Part shown: positions 6,385 through 10,204 of the stretch, in pieces | Layout of the letters: each line of letters opens with the position of its first letter | Position numbering within the stretch: position 1 is the stretch's first letter | Source: Treponema sp. UBA7590 | GTDB lineage: Bacteria; Spirochaetota; Spirochaetia; Treponematales; Treponemataceae | Assembly (NCBI GenBank): GCA_002478955.1 | Contig: DLKK01000102.1 | Coordinates: 27,956-38,159, forward strand | Direction of reading: 5' to 3' | Length of the DNA stretch: 10,204 bases | The notes under the pieces: model-generated | What the model saw: the letters and a program-made list of their open reading frames with translations, nothing else | The model's database searches: none | Told to the model about the DNA's origin: nothing | Translations under genes and position numbers: made by a program

Positions 6385-6401
6385 ATGTATACATCTTTTT
6401 T

Positions 6402-6487
6402 GGAGCGATACCAAAGCGGTCGTACTGGGGCGGTCTTGAAAACCGTTGATCTTCACGGGTCCGGGGGTTCGAATCCCTCTCGCTCCG
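6402..6487 (+). tRNA. tRNA-Ser(TGA)
   Basis: 86 nt cloverleaf with a long class II variable arm. Acceptor GGAGCGA (6402-6408) pairs with TCGCTCC (6480-6486), discriminator G6487. The anticodon loop CTTGAAA gives TGA (reads UCA/UCG). T-loop TTCGAAT. The 3' CCA is not encoded. Confidence 0.97.
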
Positions 6488-6493
6488 ATAGCT

Positions 6494-6578
6494 GGAGGTG
6501 TGGTAGAGCGGTAATACAACGGATTGCTAATCCGTCAGTTCCGAAAGGGCTGGGCAGGTTCAACTCCTGTCGCCTCCG
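6494..6578 (+). tRNA. tRNA-Ser(GCT)
   Basis: 85 nt with a long variable arm. Acceptor GGAGGTG (6494-6500) pairs with CGCCTCC (6571-6577) with one G-T pair; discriminator G6578. The anticodon stem GGAT/ATCC holds loop TTGCTAA, anticodon GCT (reads AGC/AGU). CCA is not encoded. Only six bases separate it from the preceding tRNA-Ser. Confidence 0.97.
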
Positions 6579-6610
6579 AAATCACACAGCTTTAGCTGGC
6601 ATATTTGAAT

Positions 6611-6685
6611 GAGATTGTAGCTCAGCTGGATTAGAGCACCACCCTGCGGAGGTGGGGGTCGCACGTTCGAATCGTGTCAGTCTCA
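6611..6685 (+). tRNA. tRNA-Arg with anticodon GCG
   Basis: 75 nt. Acceptor GAGATTG (6611-6617) pairs with CAGTCTC (6678-6684) with one T-G, discriminator A6685. D-stem GCTC/GAGC; anticodon stem CCACC/GGTGG around loop CTGCGGA, giving anticodon GCG; T-stem GCACG/CGTGT around TTCGAAT. The D-loop contains GGA, consistent with the A20 arginine identity base, and C35 is present. CCA is not encoded. Bacteria normally read CGN with an ACG (inosine-modified) tRNA, so the G34 form is unusual. Confidence 0.93.
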
Positions 6686-6693
6686 AGGCTTGT

Positions 6694-6722
6694 AAAACCT
6701 GTCTTTTTCGGCAGGTTTTTTT
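6694..6722 (+). terminator. Rho-independent terminator of the tRNA cluster
   Basis: 10-bp stem AAAACCTGTC (6694-6703) / GGCAGGTTTT (6710-6719) with one T-G wobble, loop TTTTTC, and a T run through 6722. It lies nine bases after the tRNA-Arg. Confidence 0.9.
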
Positions 6723-6730
6723 ATTGATTT

Positions 6731-6759
6731 TTTAGTTTTGTTACAGTAATATTTATATA
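6731..6759 (+). promoter_or_regulatory. Probable promoter of the SRP RNA gene
   Basis: -10 TATATA (6754-6759) lies seven bases before the 5' base of the SRP RNA helix (6766), the right distance for the transcription start. The -35 candidate TTTAGT (6731-6736, 17-base spacer) is weak. Confidence 0.45.
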
Positions 6760-6765
6760 GATTTG

Positions 6766-6890
6766 AACCCTTTGATGAGTCCAGATGCCTTTCAAAGTAT
6801 CCTTCAAAACTCCGCCAGGACGGGAACGTAGCAACGGTATGAAGTGTTTTACTTGTGCTTAGGATTATCTGGACTCTTCAAAGGGTTTGT
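6766..6890 (+). ncRNA. ffs: Signal recognition particle RNA, small bacterial (4.5S) type
   Basis: A single long hairpin of about 122 nt. The base is a 10-bp helix AACCCTTTGA/TCAAAGGGTT (6766-6775 with 6878-6887), a T-T mismatch, then a second 10-bp helix GAGTCCAGAT/ATCTGGACTC (6777-6786 with 6867-6876). The tip carries the Ffh-binding domain: CCG/CGG closing (6812-6814 with 6835-6837), the asymmetric loop strands CAGG (6816-6819) and AGCA (6830-6833), and a GGAA tetraloop (6823-6826) on a 3-bp ACG/CGT stem. It lacks Alu-domain helices and pairs with Ffh to target membrane proteins. The T-rich stretch 6886-6894 after the helix acts as its terminator and overlaps the convergent pyrC stop codon. 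Confidence 0.92.
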
Positions 6891-6892
6891 TT

Positions 6893-8404
6893 TTACCTTT
6901 CAAAGACTTTTTTTCCGTTGATAAAAACAGTTTTTACAGTTCCGTATAAAGTTCTTCCCTCGAAAGGTGTAGCTTTTCCTTTGCTGAAAAAATATTTTGA
7001 GTCAACAGTCCATGGCTCATCTGGATTTATAACGGAAAAATCTGCGTCAAAACCAGTCCTTAGCAGTCCCTTGTTTAGTTTTAAGAGTCTTGCCGGGTTT
7101 GCCGACATGAGCTGGGAAAGTCTTTTTGCAGAAATTTGTCCTTCTTTTACAAGAACTGAGTTGCATACACCGTAGCTTGTTTCAAGACCTGTGAAGCCTG
7201 GTGCGCCACCTGCCTTGTCTTCTAGGGTGTGAGGGGCGTGGTCGGTGGATATACAGTCAACGGTTCCATCGCGGATTGCGTCTATGAGCATTATCCTGTC
7301 GTCTTCTGAGCGGAGCGGTGGATTTACCAGTGCACGGATGTTCGGTTCTTCTGTTCCGCAGAGTGCAATATGATGCGGAGTTACCTCGCAGCTTACAGAA
7401 ATTCCATTCTCAACAGGTTCTATCGGCTGGAATTGTATTCCTTCTATAGAACAGTCGTATGCTGAGTCGGCCATGTCTGCGTAAAAATCTGCGGCTTCGT
7501 CGGAAAGTTTTTGTTTTGCGCGGCGGACAGCTTCTATTGAGTTTGCAGTGCTTACGTGGCACAAATGGATGTGGCAACCGGCTTGCTCTGCAATGCTTAT
7601 GTTGCGTTCTGTTGCGACATCTTCTGCCAGGGCGAGCAGCTCGTTCGCATCTGAAAGATAATCATCAATTTCTTCAAAGGCTGAGGAAGGAACATTTTCT
7701 GTATTTTTCAGGCTTCCCCAGCTAGGAAGGTTATATTGCTTCATGATTTCAAGAGCGTGTTTTCGTAATGGCCTGGCAGCCGCCGCAAGTTCCGGGTCTT
7801 CGCAGTGGCATGCCACAATCATTCCTTTGCCTGCGGCAATTTTCATTCCTTCTAGCATTACAGCGCTTGAGGCAACTTCTTTTCCGTCCTCGGAGATTAC
7901 AGGAACTTCTGCGCGGTTCAAGCCAAGCAGATTGGAAACATCTTTTCCTTCAAAGTCTTTTGTGATTGAGCATACCTGGAACATATTCGCGTAATGCAAG
8001 GCAGCCGCCCGTTCCCTGATTTCTCTTGCCTGTTCACCGGTTGAGGTAATAGGCTTTGTGTTCGGCATTGCGATGACAGTTCCGTATCCACCTGCCACAG
8101 CCGCTTTAAGGCCGGATTCAAGGTCTTCTTTTTGTGTAAGCCCCGGATCCCGCAGATGGACATGCATATCTATAAAGCTAGGTGTTACAGTAAGTCCTTT
8201 TGCGTCAAAAAGTTCAATGCTGGAATTATCTTTGTAACCGTCTTCTTTCAGAATCGCCTTTGCAAGTTCTGAGACAGTCTGAGGATTTGTGAAATATCCC
8301 TGGTAAACAGCGCGGATTTTTCCCTTTATAGAAAGGATTGCGCCCGGTGAATCAATTGCTTCGTCAAGAAGACGCGCGTTATAGATAAGCAGAATTTCTT
8401 GCAT
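6893..8404 (-). CDS. pyrC: Dihydroorotase, type I, with two insertions
   Basis: 503-residue cytosolic amidohydrolase closing carbamoyl-aspartate to dihydroorotate, third step of de novo pyrimidine synthesis. The TIM-barrel motifs are complete: metal ligands His81/His83 in DMHVHLRDPG, Asp173 in SEDG (the type I replacement for carboxylated Lys), His200 in ACHCEDP, His283 in LCHVSTA, and Asp388 in STDHAPHT. Substrate motifs MPNT (113-116), NPPLR (361-365) and PGFTGLET (402-409) are also present. It is roughly 75 residues longer than a typical 428-residue type I enzyme, with extra sequence between His200 and His283 (about 30 aa) and between His283 and VTPHH (about 30 aa). The ATG overlaps the pyrI stop by one base (TGATG), so translation is coupled. 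Last gene of pyrBIC; its stop codon lies in the tail of the convergent ffs. Confidence 0.95.
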   Translation of the reverse strand: MQEILLIYNARLLDEAIDSPGAILSIKGKIRAVYQGYFTNPQTVSELAKAILKEDGYKDNSSIELFDAKGLTVTPSFIDMHVHLRDPGLTQKEDLESGLKAAVAGGYGTVIAMPNTKPITSTGEQAREIRERAAALHYANMFQVCSITKDFEGKDVSNLLGLNRAEVPVISEDGKEVASSAVMLEGMKIAAGKGMIVACHCEDPELAAAARPLRKHALEIMKQYNLPSWGSLKNTENVPSSAFEEIDDYLSDANELLALAEDVATERNISIAEQAGCHIHLCHVSTANSIEAVRRAKQKLSDEAADFYADMADSAYDCSIEGIQFQPIEPVENGISVSCEVTPHHIALCGTEEPNIRALVNPPLRSEDDRIMLIDAIRDGTVDCISTDHAPHTLEDKAGGAPGFTGLETSYGVCNSVLVKEGQISAKRLSQLMSANPARLLKLNKGLLRTGFDADFSVINPDEPWTVDSKYFFSKGKATPFEGRTLYGTVKTVFINGKKVFER

Positions 8405-8856
8405 CAGGCTTTCTCCACAACAGTTCCGTCTTCACCGGCTTTGTACATTGTGTCGCAGTATTCGCAGCAGTAAAGTCCCTTTGCCTTGTCAACAAGCAGG
8501 AATGTCGGTTTTACGTAAGTTTCTGTTACGGTTATACAGCGCGGATTCTTGCATTTGAATATATTCTGGATTCTGGAAGGAAGTTCCATTTTTATTTTGC
8601 GGACAATCTTTTCGTTCTGGATTACGTTTACGCTGATATTCGGGTCGATAAAGCCGAGAACGGAAAAGTCTATGTCCATTACATTCTCGATTTTGATAAT
8701 GTCTTTTTTTCCTGTTTTTTTGGAAGGCGCGTTCATTATCAGGGCAGAGCAGAACGGGGATTTATCAAGTCCGAGCCACTGGAAAATTCTCCAGCCAGAA
8801 CCAGCGCGTATATGGTCGATGACAAGTCCGTTTTTTATAGAATCGATATTTAACAT
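8404..8856 (-). CDS. pyrI: Aspartate carbamoyltransferase regulatory subunit
   Basis: 150 residues, the usual PyrI length. The amino-terminal allosteric half contains the nucleotide-site features IDHIRAGSGWRIFQWLGL (13-30) and KIENV (55-59). The carboxy-terminal zinc domain has CX4C (Cys102, Cys107) and CX2C (Cys131, Cys134), which binds the catalytic subunit. PyrI dimers join PyrB trimers into the dodecamer inhibited by CTP (with UTP) and activated by ATP in enteric bacteria; whether the same effectors apply here is inferred. AGGAG sits five bases before the ATG, and the start is 22 bases after pyrB. Its presence means the pathway is probably allosterically controlled at the committed step. 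Confidence 0.95.
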   Translation of the reverse strand: MLNIDSIKNGLVIDHIRAGSGWRIFQWLGLDKSPFCSALIMNAPSKKTGKKDIIKIENVMDIDFSVLGFIDPNISVNVIQNEKIVRKIKMELPSRIQNIFKCKNPRCITVTETYVKPTFLLVDKAKGLYCCEYCDTMYKAGEDGTVVEKA

Positions 8857-8878
8857 ATTTACTCCTGGAACGCCTTTG

Positions 8879-9799
8879 TTAAAGGGCTCCTGTTACTTTT
8901 GAGATAAGAGCCATTCTTGCGTACATTCCGAATTTTACCTGCTTGAAATATGCTGCGCGCGGGTCGTCGTCTACTTCCGGGGCAATCTCGTTTACACGTG
9001 GAAGAGGGTGAAGCACAATCATGCGGTCTTTTGCGCCTTTCATCTTTTCTTTGTCAAGGATGTAGCTGTCCTTCAGGCGGATGTAGTCCTGCTCGTTAAA
9101 GAAGCGTTCCTTCTGTACGCGGGTCATGTAAAGAACATCAAGCTCGCCGATTACGTCTTCAAGGCGTTCTGTGATTGTGTACTGGATGCCTTTTTCGTCA
9201 AGCTGCTCAATCATGTACTCTGGCATGCAAAGCTCTTTTGGGCTTATAAATATAAATTTGCTTCCTTTATAACGGCTGAGAGCCTGTGTAAGGCTGTGGA
9301 CGGTTCTTCCGAATTTAAGGTCTCCACAGAAACCGACTGTAAGCCCCTGGTAGTCGCCAAGAAGCCTTCTGATTGTAAGCAAATCCGTTAATGTCTGGGT
9401 AGGATGGCTGTGGCCTCCGTCGCCGGCGTTTATGATAGGAACAGGCGAATACTTGCTGGCAAGCAGAGCCGCTCCTTCTTTTGGAGTTCGCATCGCAATC
9501 ACATCTACATAAGAAGAGACAACACGGATTGTGTCCGCAAGTGTTTCTCCTTTTGTTGAGGATGTATAGGAAGCGTCCGCAAAACCTTCTACAGTTCCGC
9601 CAAGGTGAAGCATGGCCGCCTCAAAAGAAAGCCGTGTTCTTGTGCTTGGCTCAAAAAAAAGTGTCGCAAGAATTTTCCCGCGACACACATCTTGAAAAGA
9701 AATAGGATCTACTATCATCTGTTCTGCAAGTGAAATAATTTCGTCAATTTCAGATACAGACAAATCACCAGGTTCGATTAAATGACGCCCTTTTAACAT
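8879..9799 (-). CDS. pyrB: Aspartate carbamoyltransferase catalytic subunit
   Basis: 306 residues, matching the family length. It joins carbamoyl phosphate and L-aspartate to N-carbamoyl-aspartate, the committed step. Carbamoyl-phosphate residues: STRTR (52-56), Lys83 in the SSTKGET loop reaching from the neighbouring subunit, Arg103 in MRTP, His132-Pro-Thr-Gln135. Aspartate-site residues: Arg165 in KFGRTVHSL, Arg227 in TRVQKERF, and LHPLPR (263-268). All key residues are intact. First gene of pyrB-pyrI-pyrC. The SD (AGGAG, 9815-9811) is 11 bases from the ATG, longer than usual. A near-consensus promoter lies just upstream, with a leader of only about 25 nt, too short for leader-peptide attenuation as in E. 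coli pyrBI. Confidence 0.97.
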   Translation of the reverse strand: MLKGRHLIEPGDLSVSEIDEIISLAEQMIVDPISFQDVCRGKILATLFFEPSTRTRLSFEAAMLHLGGTVEGFADASYTSSTKGETLADTIRVVSSYVDVIAMRTPKEGAALLASKYSPVPIINAGDGGHSHPTQTLTDLLTIRRLLGDYQGLTVGFCGDLKFGRTVHSLTQALSRYKGSKFIFISPKELCMPEYMIEQLDEKGIQYTITERLEDVIGELDVLYMTRVQKERFFNEQDYIRLKDSYILDKEKMKGAKDRMIVLHPLPRVNEIAPEVDDDPRAAYFKQVKFGMYARMALISKVTGAL

Positions 9800-9801
9800 A
9801 C

Positions 9802-9821
9802 TTCTAAGAACTCCTCTAGAA
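9802..9821 (-). promoter_or_regulatory. pyrB RBS in the loop of a small inverted repeat
   Basis: TTCTA (9802-9806) and TAGAA (9817-9821) can pair around a 10-base loop that holds the Shine-Dalgarno AGGAG (minus strand 9815-9811). The SD-to-ATG spacing is 11 bases when unpaired. The 5-bp AT-rich stem is weak and may be chance. Confidence 0.25.
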
Positions 9822-9830
9822 ATTTTTTAG

Positions 9831-9859
9831 ATTATATCGTATGGCGTTGAATTGTGCAA
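9831..9859 (-). promoter_or_regulatory. Promoter of the pyrBIC operon
   Basis: Minus-strand -35 TTGCAC (9859-9854), a 17-base spacer and a perfect -10 TATAAT (9836-9831). The predicted start is near 9824, giving a leader of about 25 nt with no room for an attenuator. The -35 lies three bases from the upstream hairpin. Confidence 0.75.
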
Positions 9860-9861
9860 AC

Positions 9862-9911
9862 AAATGCTAGGCCATTGCGACGATTTTTTTTGCCATGGTG
9901 GTCTAGCATTT
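9862..9911 (-). terminator. Probable terminator of the right-edge gene
   Basis: A 13-bp stem with one G-T wobble: AAATGCTAGGCCA (9862-9874) with TGGTCTAGCATTT (9899-9911), 24-base loop. In minus-strand sense it starts eight bases after the right-edge gene's stop and is followed by ATTTGTTTGC, a poor U-tract, so termination may be partial. It separates that gene from the pyrB promoter. Confidence 0.5.
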
Positions 9912-9918
9912 ATATGAC

Positions 9919-10204
9919 TTATTTTACAGAAACAATTTCAGAGACTGCAGAAACGAATGTCTTTTTGTTTTCGCTTCCTTTTCTGCAGTTTGTCCGTATG
10001 ATTATCCTGTAATTTTTTCCGGCTTCAAGCTCTTCCGGCAGAAAGAATTCTAAGGTCTTTAGGAGATTCCGCATTATATTGTCAGGGTTTACTTTGTGCC
10101 AAGTTGATTCATCTTCGGAAAAAGAACCGTCCGCTTCACATTCTGCAAAGAATATTCCACCATCATCCCCGGAAACTTTTAGCCTGCTGCCATCTATCCT
10201 TGCG
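9919..10204 (-). CDS. C-terminal 95 codons of a protein, possibly DUF4469-like; start outside window
   Basis: An uninterrupted minus-strand frame runs from the right edge to TAA at 9921-9919; the start is beyond the window. My translation begins ARIDGSRLKVSGDDGGIFF, continues through ESTWHKVNPDNIMRNLLKTL and FFLPEELEAGKNYRIIIRTN, and ends VSAVSEIVSVK. The alternation of short hydrophobic strands and polar turns suggests an all-beta, Ig-like domain. The order (G-x-R-L-K-V-x-G-D-D)...(IFF)...(P-x-x-L-x-A-G-x-Y)...(T) resembles the carboxy-terminal DUF4469 domain of HU-like DNA-binding proteins from Treponema and Bacteroidetes, by recollection only. A hairpin follows the stop and pyrB has its own promoter, so it is probably a separate unit. 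Confidence 0.65.
   Translation of the reverse strand, partial: ARIDGSRLKVSGDDGGIFFAECEADGSFSEDESTWHKVNPDNIMRNLLKTLEFFLPEELEAGKNYRIIIRTNCRKGSENKKTFVSAVSEIVSVK

Noticed and set aside
9868..9897. Minus-strand micro-ORF ATG...TAG encoding MAKKIVAMA inside the hairpin, a possible pyrB leader peptide
   Set aside because: No Shine-Dalgarno precedes it, it lies upstream of the predicted pyrB promoter so would not be in the pyrB mRNA, and nine codons can arise by chance.

Overview
The window looks like chromosome from a Treponema-type spirochaete of moderate-to-low GC. The strongest clue is a 417-residue trans-2-enoyl-CoA/ACP reductase that closely follows the Treponema denticola enzyme as I remember it. 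A spirochaete-like Cys-rich membrane protein, a small SRP RNA beside tRNAs, and a possible DUF4469 tail at the right edge fit the same picture. The genus is inferred from remembered family resemblance, not from a search.

Left part (1-4411): a minus-strand class III aminotransferase (diaminobutyrate aminotransferase type) diverges from plus-strand fabF (ketoacyl-ACP synthase II), with facing promoters in the gap. fabF is followed, after a strikingly G-rich structured spacer, by fabV/ter (enoyl reductase), then by a terminator that works on both strands. fabF and fabV supply the condensing and final reducing steps of fatty-acid elongation; fabV could instead serve crotonyl-CoA reduction.

Middle (4410-6124, minus strand): a six-helix HdeD/DUF308-like membrane protein, then a two-gene unit made of an unrecognised 207-residue Trp-rich protein (possibly a remote ThyX-fold relative) whose stop overlaps the start of a membrane-anchored Cys4-cluster protein.

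RNA block (6356-6894, plus strand): a strong promoter drives tRNA-Ser(TGA), tRNA-Ser(GCT) and a tRNA-Arg with the unusual anticodon GCG, ending at a terminator. Immediately after lies the 4.5S-type SRP RNA gene (ffs) with its own promoter and U-tail.

Right part (6893-10204, minus strand): the pyrimidine operon pyrB-pyrI-pyrC (carbamoyl phosphate plus aspartate to dihydroorotate), with a near-consensus promoter, a very short leader and tight coupling (22-nt gap, then a 1-nt overlap). Its pyrC carries two insertions compared with ordinary type I dihydroorotases. Upstream of pyrB, a hairpin probably ends transcription of a minus-strand gene of which only the last 95 codons are in view.

No CRISPR array, transposase, integrase or complete phage module was seen. 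The items most worth checking are the Arg(GCG) tRNA, the G-rich element before fabV, and the 207-aa/Cys-cluster gene pair.
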